Below the pieces are notes generated by a model. The model was not told where the DNA came from. It did not search any database and was given only the letters and a program-made list of their open reading frames with translations. A stretch of DNA of 31,972 nucleotides, taken from positions 1 to 31,972 of the IMG/VR virus record IMGVR_UViG_3300020312_000418; one strand, 5' to 3'. This DNA comes from a virus. The position numbers and the translations under genes are program-made. Shown here piece after piece: positions 9,038 to 17,900 of this stretch (the stretch's first letter is position 1; each line of letters starts with the position of its first letter).

Positions 9038-10588
9038 TTAGAACTGCAAAATGACTTTGATGTCTTCTTTTTGGTTTGATGATCTAGTAATAGAAGGTCT
9101 ATTATCAACGTATATAATATTTCCTGTGTATTTTTCAACCTCTGGACTGGAGATTCCATTCGTAAAGGCTTGACCCAGGTAATAGGTTCTATTATTTATT
9201 ACGGTACTTATACCGCTAAATGATGATTCTATGGAAAGATTGGCGACAGAAGCATGATTAATATTTAAAGTTCCAGGTGAAGTTGGATTGCTGGTAAAAT
9301 CTACCAATTCATATCCATAAGTGGGGTCTGTTTGAGCAGTACCAACAGTATTAAATCCAGCAAGTGTTCTATCTTGCCAATACTTTAATACTCCAGTAGT
9401 CTGGTCATAACTAACCACTCTACCCACCGCAGTAGAACCAGCAGCAACTGTTTGTGTTACTTCACCGTCAAGAGTGAATACAGCACTACTATAACCAACA
9501 CCTGTTATCTTTAATGCACCCAAAGCACTTGCTTTATCTGCAACTAATAACGATGTTGGTGTAGATTTTGGATTTTCTACAATACCAATCCTTGCAAATT
9601 CATTTCCCGTTACGAAATCTGGATTTTCATTATCATTTTCAAGTCTTGAATATATTAAAACATTATATGCTCCAAGTTCTCTATAAATATCCTTTCCATG
9701 ACCTCCTTCAGGAGTTATTATAACATCAAAAGTAGGAATAGTAGTTCCTGATGGAACACCACCAGCATCTAAATCAAGACTTCCGTAAGTATATCCAGAA
9801 CCCTGACTTGAAACAGTTACAGAATCTACTGTTTGGTCATTGTTAATAACCACAGTCGCCTCTGCTCCACTACCATTTCCTCTAATAGGAACTCTGGTAT
9901 ATGTTCTATTTGCAGTACCAATTCCAACACCACGATTAGTGATAGTTACTATCTTAACAGAACCATTAACAGCATTATTACGCACTGCTGCAGTGTCTGG
10001 AGAAGTTTCCCAATTATTAGGTACAGGGATAAAATTAGTAGACTCAAATTTTACAATATCACTTGGTTTAATAGTAAACAAATACTTCCATATATAACCA
10101 TCACCACTTGTTCCTGCTGCCCTTGGTTCCAAATCAATAAATGTCGGTTCATCTAAAGAAGATTTACCATTAGGTGTTTCAGGAGTTGTTCCGTTTTGAA
10201 GACAAATATAAACTCTATAATCTGCGTTAATTACATAATATGATGCTTGATATAAATTTGTTGCTCCAGAAACCTTAGCAGTATTCGTTCTACTATAATC
10301 AGACCGATACATATCATAAACAGTACCAGATGTCCATTCTCTTCTTGTCACTACCTGTCTTACATCTGCTGCAGTAATCTTCTTCAATGCAAGCATATTA
10401 TCCCAATATTCATTCTCATCATTAAACGAATCTTTGGGAGCTGGTGGATTGTTATCCCAATCAGTCTGAAGATCCGTAGGATTTGGCAATCCTATCCAAG
10501 AATAATAAGAATTTGAACTAGAAGATACACCAGCAACAAAGTTTTTGGCATTTAATATTCTAATCTGGTCAGTTATAATAGCAGACAT
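9038..10588 (-). CDS. 8: Baseplate wedge subunit gp8
   Basis: A 516-residue wedge protein, longer than T4 gp8 (about 334). In T4, gp8 dimers join the gp7-gp10 complex before gp6 is added. Similarities to T4 gp8, recalled from memory, are TRREW at 81-85 (RRDW in T4), GDGYIWKYLFTI at 162-173 (GDGYVWEYLFEI), and the C-terminus IYVDNRPSI...EDIKVILQF (IYMENRPPI...EEINILFTF). A region of about 60-100 residues (about 200-290) is not expected in T4 gp8 and contains a GSGY beta-module at 254-274 like those in the giant proteins of this operon; another added-looking stretch lies around 340-480. The gene follows a consensus late-promoter-like element and has only a weak ribosome binding site. It ends 16 bases before the DUF4815-like gene. 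Confidence 0.93.
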   Translation of the reverse strand: MSAIITDQIRILNAKNFVAGVSSSSNSYYSWIGLPNPTDLQTDWDNNPPAPKDSFNDENEYWDNMLALKKITAADVRQVVTRREWTSGTVYDMYRSDYSRTNTAKVSGATNLYQASYYVINADYRVYICLQNGTTPETPNGKSSLDEPTFIDLEPRAAGTSGDGYIWKYLFTIKPSDIVKFESTNFIPVPNNWETSPDTAAVRNNAVNGSVKIVTITNRGVGIGTANRTYTRVPIRGNGSGAEATVVINNDQTVDSVTVSSQGSGYTYGSLDLDAGGVPSGTTIPTFDVIITPEGGHGKDIYRELGAYNVLIYSRLENDNENPDFVTGNEFARIGIVENPKSTPTSLLVADKASALGALKITGVGYSSAVFTLDGEVTQTVAAGSTAVGRVVSYDQTTGVLKYWQDRTLAGFNTVGTAQTDPTYGYELVDFTSNPTSPGTLNINHASVANLSIESSFSGISTVINNRTYYLGQAFTNGISSPEVEKYTGNIIYVDNRPSITRSSNQKEDIKVILQF

Positions 10589-10611
10589 TTTGACAGAACT
10601 TTTTATTTATT

Positions 10612-10620
10612 TATTTATAG
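10612..10620 (-). promoter_or_regulatory. Candidate phage late promoter (CTATAAATA) upstream of gp8
   Basis: The minus strand reads CTATAAATA here, a full match to the T4 late-promoter core TATAAATA recognised by phage-modified RNA polymerase with a gp55-type sigma factor. It lies directly behind the stop codon of the 85-residue gene and 23 bases before the gp8 ATG. The remaining leader continues as AAATAAATAAAA, so a low-complexity AT tract could mimic the motif by chance. The clean position makes it the best promoter candidate inside the operon. Confidence 0.6.
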
Positions 10621-10878
10621 TTAAACAGAGGCTGTTTGGAGATTACCAGAGTTATCGACAGTAACCCGATATTTAGTTCCATTAGGAGCTGTTAGTATCA
10701 TACCTTGAGTATTTCCTACTCCAACATACACGTCATTAGTGGTAGAAACTATTCCAACCAAACTAATAGTAGAACCAACTGCCACTTTTACATGGACATT
10801 AGTAGGACTGGTGAGAGTAGGAGTTCCACCTGCACCTATTATATTAACTTCCTTAGCACCAAAACTTTTATCAGCCAT
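10621..10878 (-). CDS. 85-residue fibre-like structural protein
   Basis: A small beta-rich protein starting MADKSFGAKEVNIIGAGGTP. That opening resembles N-termini I recall from cyanophage structural or fibre proteins (MADKSFGxKExN...GTPTxTSP), which serve as an attachment segment. The central part (about 28-60) is Val/Thr/Ser-rich strands, and the end (APNGTKYRVTVDNSGNLQT) resembles the short beta-hairpin closing larger phage tail fibres. The protein therefore looks like an attachment segment joined almost directly to a tip segment, with no shaft. It is separated by 19 bases from the protease gene, whose stop codon lies in CCTAAATAC. Function is not established; a small decoration of the baseplate is the simplest inference. 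Confidence 0.7.
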   Translation of the reverse strand: MADKSFGAKEVNIIGAGGTPTLTSPTNVHVKVAVGSTISLVGIVSTTNDVYVGVGNTQGMILTAPNGTKYRVTVDNSGNLQTASV

Positions 10879-10897
10879 TGTAGTATTTTTTTAGTAT

Positions 10898-13024
10898 TTA
10901 GGTTTGAAAGTTTAAAGTTAAGTCACCACTCATATCAACTCCCGATATAGTTATAGCCTCAACAGGTTCAGAACCTGTTGGGGCATCCCAAAGAATTCTT
11001 GGAGGACCACCTTCAAGAGAATAGTCATCAGTCCAATTTGAATCAGTTGCAGTAGATGATTCGGTACCTATGTATAATTCAGAAGAAGTCAAATCTCCTA
11101 CTTCAGACTCAATCCATGATAATACATCTTCTACAGTCCAATCTCTATTATATTGAAGTTTAGTAGCAATCATCCCCGCAGAAGTTGGACAAGCAGAACT
11201 TGTTCCACCAAACTTTCTATCATAACTGGTAGCAGAACTTGTAGTACTTCCACCCTTTTCCGTAGATTGATATGTAGATCTATATCTTGAATAAACTGTT
11301 GAATAGTTAGAACTTGATGATACAGTATTTCTACCTGGACTATAATGACTAATCAAATTACCCATATTACTATAATCTGCTTTTCTTTCTATATAATTAC
11401 CACCACCAATAGATTGCATATCTTCATCCAATGCACCTACTGGGATAGTCCTATACTTAGTATTACTACCAGTTCCTGTTTTTCCTATTTGTCCAGGATA
11501 ACCCTGTCTACTGGTAGTATTATATCTTTTGATTCCAGCATAAGTATCATAGGCAGAAGATAGTGGTGTATAACTTCCAGATGCATAATAATTATTATAA
11601 TCTGCATGATCTGCTTTTACTAATTTCTGATTGGTATTTCCAGAAGAACAAACAAAAATTACACCCTCATCAATCATCTCCTTACCTGCTTCTGTTGCAC
11701 TCCAATCTTCATATTCATATCTAATAGATGATTGTGAGAAATTTGCCATAAATGCAGGATAAGTTGAATAATATGTACCAGTGGCACTTCCATCTACTCC
11801 TTGTCTAAAGTAATAATATCCAGTACCTAACATATCCTTTCTGGAACCCCAACTATTACTTGATACTGTTGGATTCTTGGTATTATCAGATTTTCTATTG
11901 GGTTTATATTTGTGGAATAATTTAATCATATCGTAATACTCTTCAGGAGTACAACTACTTGTACCAATTATATTACAAAACCACTTATTAGCATTAAATG
12001 CCCATCCACTTGTTTTACCATATGATTGTGCAGCACATGATGTTCCATGATAATCGGGATAACCAGATGCATTATCAGTAGCAGGATCTCCATTACAATT
12101 TGCTCTTGTATAAGATGTTGTAATTGTACTTACTTCACCTATACCTGCAAATGCTGCAGACCTTTTGGTGCTATCACTCCACCAAAGTCTTGCAGGTGTT
12201 TCTGCTGCTGTTGTAGTTCCATCCCATCTCACTATAGTCCTTGATGGGTCTGCATTAAAGAAATCTGGATCAATATAATATGGAGCATCTAATACCAAAT
12301 CTAAAACATCACAAAATCCAAAGGTTGTAGAAATTCCTGCTCTATACAATGCATTCATTCCTTTATTCTGATCAGGACCAAAGGATATACCACTTGTTAC
12401 ATGAGTACATGCTGGATTTGCATTATTACCTTGACATGATGCATTTAAAAATTCCTCATGACCAAACCAACATCTTGTATCACCAACTATAATATCAACA
12501 TCTGAACCATCTCCATAGTATTGTAATCTATCAGGAAGAACATCATTTATAGTTGCATATGTCCAAGGATCCTCTTTTTGCTGCAATCTTTTTATTTGAT
12601 ATCCTACTCTATACTCTTCTTTTTCATTGTTTGCAGAAGCTGGAGGTGTTGCATTTCTATAATTATAAACGGTGTCAGAATACCTATAAGTTTTATATCC
12701 TTCTATCATATTACTGGGATCTTCCCTATATGTTCCAGGATAATGTTCCTGACTTATATTAACAAACTTTACTTGAGGGTGATTTCTAAGAAAAGCAGCT
12801 TGTTCATCTGTCAAAAGATAAACTGCTCTTGTTTGACTATGAACCTTACTATCAGGACATTGAATAGATTCTGAAGGAATTGCTTCTTCACTACTTCCAT
12901 CTTCTTTTAAGACAGAATCAATATGCTGCCACTGAGATGCAGTTTCGCATCCAACAGCATAATACTTTTTACCAGAATCGGGTTCTTTGGTAAGTGTATC
13001 TTTCCAATCTGTAAAATCTGACAT
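10898..13024 (-). CDS. Subtilisin-family (S8) serine protease in the baseplate operon
   Basis: A 708-residue protein with all subtilase active-site motifs in order: Asp182 in VDIIVGDTRCWFGHEEF, His326 in YHGTSCA, oxyanion Asn463 in VIFVCSSGN, and Ser609 in GGTSSACPTSAG. The SNSWG strand motif is at 389-393. Residues about 65-100 (LTDEQAAFLRNHPQVKFVNI) resemble the end of an I9-type inhibitory prosegment, so the enzyme may be made as a zymogen. No signal peptide or membrane segment is visible, so any external action would require virion incorporation or lysis. It has 12 cysteines. An acidic beta-tail follows the catalytic domain (about 640-708). A good ribosome site (AGGATAAAATG) overlaps the end of the fibre gene, so translation is coupled. 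The substrate is unknown: virion maturation or digestion of a host surface protein are the two main options. The canonical prohead protease gp21 is an unrelated fold. Confidence 0.9.
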   Translation of the reverse strand: MSDFTDWKDTLTKEPDSGKKYYAVGCETASQWQHIDSVLKEDGSSEEAIPSESIQCPDSKVHSQTRAVYLLTDEQAAFLRNHPQVKFVNISQEHYPGTYREDPSNMIEGYKTYRYSDTVYNYRNATPPASANNEKEEYRVGYQIKRLQQKEDPWTYATINDVLPDRLQYYGDGSDVDIIVGDTRCWFGHEEFLNASCQGNNANPACTHVTSGISFGPDQNKGMNALYRAGISTTFGFCDVLDLVLDAPYYIDPDFFNADPSRTIVRWDGTTTAAETPARLWWSDSTKRSAAFAGIGEVSTITTSYTRANCNGDPATDNASGYPDYHGTSCAAQSYGKTSGWAFNANKWFCNIIGTSSCTPEEYYDMIKLFHKYKPNRKSDNTKNPTVSSNSWGSRKDMLGTGYYYFRQGVDGSATGTYYSTYPAFMANFSQSSIRYEYEDWSATEAGKEMIDEGVIFVCSSGNTNQKLVKADHADYNNYYASGSYTPLSSAYDTYAGIKRYNTTSRQGYPGQIGKTGTGSNTKYRTIPVGALDEDMQSIGGGNYIERKADYSNMGNLISHYSPGRNTVSSSSNYSTVYSRYRSTYQSTEKGGSTTSSATSYDRKFGGTSSACPTSAGMIATKLQYNRDWTVEDVLSWIESEVGDLTSSELYIGTESSTATDSNWTDDYSLEGGPPRILWDAPTGSEPVEAITISGVDMSGDLTLNFQT

Positions 13025-13025
13025 T

Positions 13026-14903
13026 TTATCCTATGGAAGTTCTATTAAACGTATAAGTTGTTAGACCAGTGACTCCTGCTTGTGGAGTAACTTCTAATCT
13101 TAAAAATCCACCAGATACAGTTGCACCAACAGCAACTTGCAATCCAGAATTATGCATTATTGCATATTCGTTAGAGTATGCATTAGTACCATCCTGCATT
13201 ACCAATATCTTTTGTGATTGTATATTACTTCCTCTTTGGAAAGAAAGTTGATATTCAGAAGATTTAAAATTATTCTCTGCAATAGTGAAACTATCAATAG
13301 TTGTGGCAGTACCTACAGCAGCAATAAATGTTCCAACACCTGGATTAATATCAAGTGATACATTTGGAGCTCCTCCAGTTGGAGTTCCCCCATTATAAAC
13401 GGTAACTCCCACTCCAGAAGTTGCTAATCTCTTGTGACCATTATGGAAAAGAGAAACATCCTCAGCTACCTTTGCCTCCAAATAAGACTGTGCATCACTA
13501 TAATCTCTAAGTTTAGTAGATTCTGATCGTATTTTTAAAGAGTTACCTCCTGAATTTCTGATCATAGAATCACCACCAGCATCATGCCATATCCAGAATT
13601 CCTGATTATCTCCAAACTGTATTGTTTTGGCATCCTTCATCTCAATGTGATTAACATATAATCCATTATGAATAGTAGTTACGCCCGTAACATTAAGAGA
13701 ACCTTTTACTGCTCCTCCATCTCCAAACCCTTGCAAATCTATATTACCACGAACAGTTAAATTCGGGGTTGAATTAAATACATTTGTTATTGTGGTAGTT
13801 CCTATACCAACACTGCCTAATGTATTAATACCAAGTGTATTCTCTGCCCAATGATTAACATCTCCAGTAAATGATACTGTAACAGCAGCACCAGAAATAG
13901 GAGTTACTGATAAACCATCAGCAAAGTTAATTGTTCCTGCAGTTCCTACTGCACTACCACCATCTTTAACAACAATACCAGAACCAGAACCAACAACACC
14001 TGTTAATCCTGAACCATCTCCAACAAAACTTGTTGCAGTTGCAATACCAGTAATACTTACACCAGAAGAATTAGATTCAAGTTTTATATCACCACCAGCA
14101 GTTTGAACATTAGTAACAGCAATACCAGTAATATTAGTTCCATCACCTATGAAATTACCATAAAAATTATTGGCAGTTACAACACCAACATTTAATACTG
14201 ATGTATTACCTGTATTAACAGCACCAGTTGCAGTTGTAGTTCCAATACCAACACTTGATAAGGTATGAATACCAGTAGCATTAGCAACGAACTTACCACC
14301 AGTACCACTAGCAGAAATACCAGTTAATAGTGATCCATCACCTCTGAATGATGTTGCACTTACAATACCCGTTGAAGGGATAAATTGAATATTTGTACCA
14401 ACTTTTGTACTACCAAGATTAGATTTATTTAATTGAACATCATAATAATTTGTAGCACTACCAAATACTGCAGCATTGTCATTAAATTCAATTGCCTTTG
14501 TAGCAGTTGATTTTAAATGCAACCCTCCCATTTGACCTTCAATGGTTCCTGGCATAGCACTACCAGACAAGAATCTAAGAGTAGGTTGAGCATAATATGC
14601 TACTTCTAATCTATGAGTACCATCGTCTGGATTTGCAAAACTTGTAAGACCAGTTATCTCAGTATTTCCTTTTACCGTGAGAGAATATGTTGGATTAGTG
14701 GTTCCAATACCAACACTACCTAATGTATTAATACCAACATCAGTTTCTACCCATCTACCACCTGCAAAACTAAGTTCGGTACCAGTTCCAAAATAATCAT
14801 ATATCTCATCAAAATTACTATTAATTCTTGCAGCACCTACTAACAGACTAGTACCTGTTCCGTCATCGGGTGTGGTTCCTGTTGATATACCTAACTTTGC
14901 CAT
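13026..14903 (-). CDS. Tail fibre/baseplate protein with gp10-like N-terminus
   Basis: A 625-residue fibre. Its N-terminus (TPDDGTGTSL, then INSNFDEIYDYFGTG, residues 11-42) resembles the start of T4 gp10 (DDGTGDYL, then INENFDELYYELGDG), the part that anchors gp10 in the wedge. The shaft carries repeats: LGSVGIGTT at 61-69, LSSVGIGTT at 215-223, LGSVGIGTT at 361-369, and a TATSFxGDGSxLTG-type unit at about 181-195, 243-260 and 289-302. Residues about 428-505 match a module common in marine phage fibres (GDNQEFWIWHDAGG, then DVSLFHNGHKRL, then GVGVTVYNG). It probably forms a trimeric fibre projecting from the baseplate and touching the host. No typical chaperone or peptidase domain is visible at the C-terminus. 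It follows the gp7-like giant by 26 bases and is 1 base from the protease gene. Confidence 0.85.
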   Translation of the reverse strand: MAKLGISTGTTPDDGTGTSLLVGAARINSNFDEIYDYFGTGTELSFAGGRWVETDVGINTLGSVGIGTTNPTYSLTVKGNTEITGLTSFANPDDGTHRLEVAYYAQPTLRFLSGSAMPGTIEGQMGGLHLKSTATKAIEFNDNAAVFGSATNYYDVQLNKSNLGSTKVGTNIQFIPSTGIVSATSFRGDGSLLTGISASGTGGKFVANATGIHTLSSVGIGTTTATGAVNTGNTSVLNVGVVTANNFYGNFIGDGTNITGIAVTNVQTAGGDIKLESNSSGVSITGIATATSFVGDGSGLTGVVGSGSGIVVKDGGSAVGTAGTINFADGLSVTPISGAAVTVSFTGDVNHWAENTLGINTLGSVGIGTTTITNVFNSTPNLTVRGNIDLQGFGDGGAVKGSLNVTGVTTIHNGLYVNHIEMKDAKTIQFGDNQEFWIWHDAGGDSMIRNSGGNSLKIRSESTKLRDYSDAQSYLEAKVAEDVSLFHNGHKRLATSGVGVTVYNGGTPTGGAPNVSLDINPGVGTFIAAVGTATTIDSFTIAENNFKSSEYQLSFQRGSNIQSQKILVMQDGTNAYSNEYAIMHNSGLQVAVGATVSGGFLRLEVTPQAGVTGLTTYTFNRTSIG

Positions 14904-14929
14904 TTATTCAGCACTAGATTTAGAAGTAT

Positions 14930-17900
14930 TTAGATAATGTAATTAACAGACTTCAAGTGATTTGTCCGTTGTACTACAGGCCATGTAGATATTCCACTGA
15001 TACCATTATCTGGATAAGTGTCATATACAGAATTCTCAGACCTTCCTGTTAAGGTAATTTTACCCCAACTAAAGTTACCGAAGAAGTTAGATGCAGTCAT
15101 AACTCCAACAAATCCACTTCCTGCACCTTCACCATTATTATCGAAGGTGAAATTATTAGAATCAAATGTAAGATTAGAACTTCCAAAAGTAACAGTTGAA
15201 AGACCACTTATATTTGCATAAACTCTTCGTACCCAAGTATTTCCTACACCTACAACATCTCTTTGCTGTATAGTAGAAGCACTTACCTGATAAATGTTAT
15301 CAATAAATTGTGTTCCAACACCAATAACCTCATTAGCAATAGATTTGGAAGTTATAGATGTAGTAGCAGAACCTGCATTTGAAGCAGATACCATAAAGTA
15401 ATCTCCAACATCCAAAGAACTTACTGTTACTGCAGTTCCAACTAATTTTGTCTTTCTAAGGTCTGAATATGTTGGAATATAAAGATCGAAAATCATCTTA
15501 TCAATGTAACTTGATGTTGTAGTTCCAAATCCAACAACAACACCATAATCTCCAATATATGAATCTACAGTATTAACTTCTGAGACCAATGTAGGAGGTT
15601 GAATCAAGACTTGTGCACTATCAACATACCCAGTTCCAGCGAAGGAAACAACCACTCCTGTAACTGTTCCTGCAGCAGACACTGTAGCAGTGGCAGTAGC
15701 AGTAGAACCATAACCAACAGGATTAGATACAACTACACTTGGAGCAGAAGTATATCCACTTCCACCATCAAGTATATCGATAGAAGTAATTGCACCACCC
15801 GTAGAAACAATACATGTTGCAGAAGCACCTACCTTAGAATCTTGAGATGTTAAAGTAATCTTATTCTGGAAGGTTAAATTTGAATCACTTTCATTCTGAG
15901 AATCAAAGATTGGTCTTACATTATCAACAAATATTTGAGTTGATGAAACCCCAACTGACTTAATAACGAAAGCAGCAGGATTAATACGTGGTTCATACAG
16001 TGACCTATCCTTACCAAGGGGTTTTCCGTTAAGAATCATATCCTCAGTTTGTCTTGTCCAAACAACTGGTCTTTCTAAATTAGGATCTCCTGTGATACCT
16101 GGTCCATAATATGGCATAGTATCTACAGTATTTGTAGATTTAATCTTAGTAACTGTTCTATCTTCTTCTTGTAAATATGAAGGAATTGGGTCGTATGCAC
16201 TTGGAGTTAAGATATCACCAGGTTTAACTGATTCGACAACATCTCTAAATTTAACATCTTGTTCACCACTACCCTTATAGAAAACTATCTTACATGTATC
16301 TCCTGCTTTAGGAGCTTCAGTAAATGTAAGAATACTTCCTCCATCAAACTTATATCCTTTACCAGGAACTTGAAGAACATCATTAACAAATACAAGAAGA
16401 GTATCTTGAATACTGATAGGAGAACCCTTACTTGCTCTAATAGAAACGGGAACACCTGAGTCTTCTAATGGGAATGTTAATCTATTTCCATCAAATAGAT
16501 ATGAAACGTCATCTAATGACTGTAACATACCCACAGACCATCCAGTAAATTCATCAGTAAATACATTCTCAATATTAACTTGGAATTCTCTATATCCAGA
16601 AGTTGTAGGTATTCCAGTTGTTCCACCAATTGGTAAAGTTAAGATTTGTCCATTACCATAACCATATCCAGTATTCTTAATAGTAAAGTCTATAACACTT
16701 GAACCTTGACCAACTGTAACATCAATCGTTGCATTTGAACCAATTCCAGAAGAAACTGAACTGTATTCTAAAGGAATATCAGCATATCCAATAGGAGAAT
16801 CTACAACAACTTTCATTGGAATACTTACAGTTCCACCTCTTGCATAGAAGTGTCTTCTTGTAGAAATTCCACTATTAATAATGAAAGAATATTCGTCAAC
16901 TACCTGTAGAACATCTGTTTGAGATGCTACAGGATCATCTGCTCTTGGTGCAATAATAACTCCTTGAACAGTTCCACCAGACTTATAGAATGTTGGTACT
17001 GTAGAAACACCTACATTTACATCGAATTTAGTAGGACTATTAACACCAATAATTTTTACTCCATTATATCCAGGATCTCCACCTCTTGGATACTTATGCA
17101 CAGTTGCATAACTGTCCTTAGAACACTTAAATCCTAATGACTCTTTCTTTAATTTAATACTACTTCCTGATGTTAAACTATGACTTCCAATTATAAGTTC
17201 TAATTCACCACTTCCAGCATTATAATTGGCATCAGTTACATTGTAATTTACTATAGGAGATGAACCAACATTGATAGTAAATGTATCAGCACTTACTGCA
17301 GTAACAGCAGTAGCAATACCTGCAATAGGATCTGTTGTGCGAGGGTATGAATGATTAGTGCTATGGGAATCCATATCACAAGTAAATGTAATTCCATCAG
17401 TAGCAACAGACACTGTATTACTTGTACTCAATCCATGTGCTGTACTGGTTATTACCAATTCACCATTTACAGGATTATATACAGCATTAGATGGAGTAAA
17501 TGCAGTTGTCCATCCAGTAACAGTAACAGCATTTGGTGATGAACCCACAAACTGATGTCCATAATTACCACCAGTAATTACTGCTCCAGAAGTTGCACTA
17601 TCAAATTGATGAGTGTACTGATCACTTAATCCAGCAGCTGTTACATTTACAGTTATGGATGTAGAACTTGTACCTGTAATAGAAATAGCAGTATCATATA
17701 CTCTATCTCTATTTCTTGGATAGTAATGGTCTGAAGCACCATTATCTAAACCACAAGTCATTGCCAATCCAGTTAATATAACATCTTTACCAACACTGAA
17801 ACCATGTGCACTGGATGTAGTAACCGTCATGGTTCCATTAGCATTATTATAAGAAACAGTGCTAATATCCTTTGCAGGTGAATATGTACATGTAAAGGCA

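Noticed and set aside
12553-12874. Plus-strand hydrophobic open frames opposite the protease N-terminus, resembling small membrane proteins
   Set aside because: The hydrophobicity comes from reading the complement of Glu/Lys/Asn-rich codons; the sense strand carries the prosegment-like region, and no promoter or ribosome site faces them.
10898-13024. The protease as the phage prohead protease
   Set aside because: Prohead protease gp21 is a herpesvirus-type serine protease near the capsid genes; the motifs here are clearly subtilisin-type and the context is baseplate.
13026-14903. Repeated VGIGTT coding segments as a CRISPR or DNA-level repeat array
   Set aside because: The copies are about 440 bases apart, diverged at the DNA level, and in frame within a fibre gene, so they are protein-shaft repeats.
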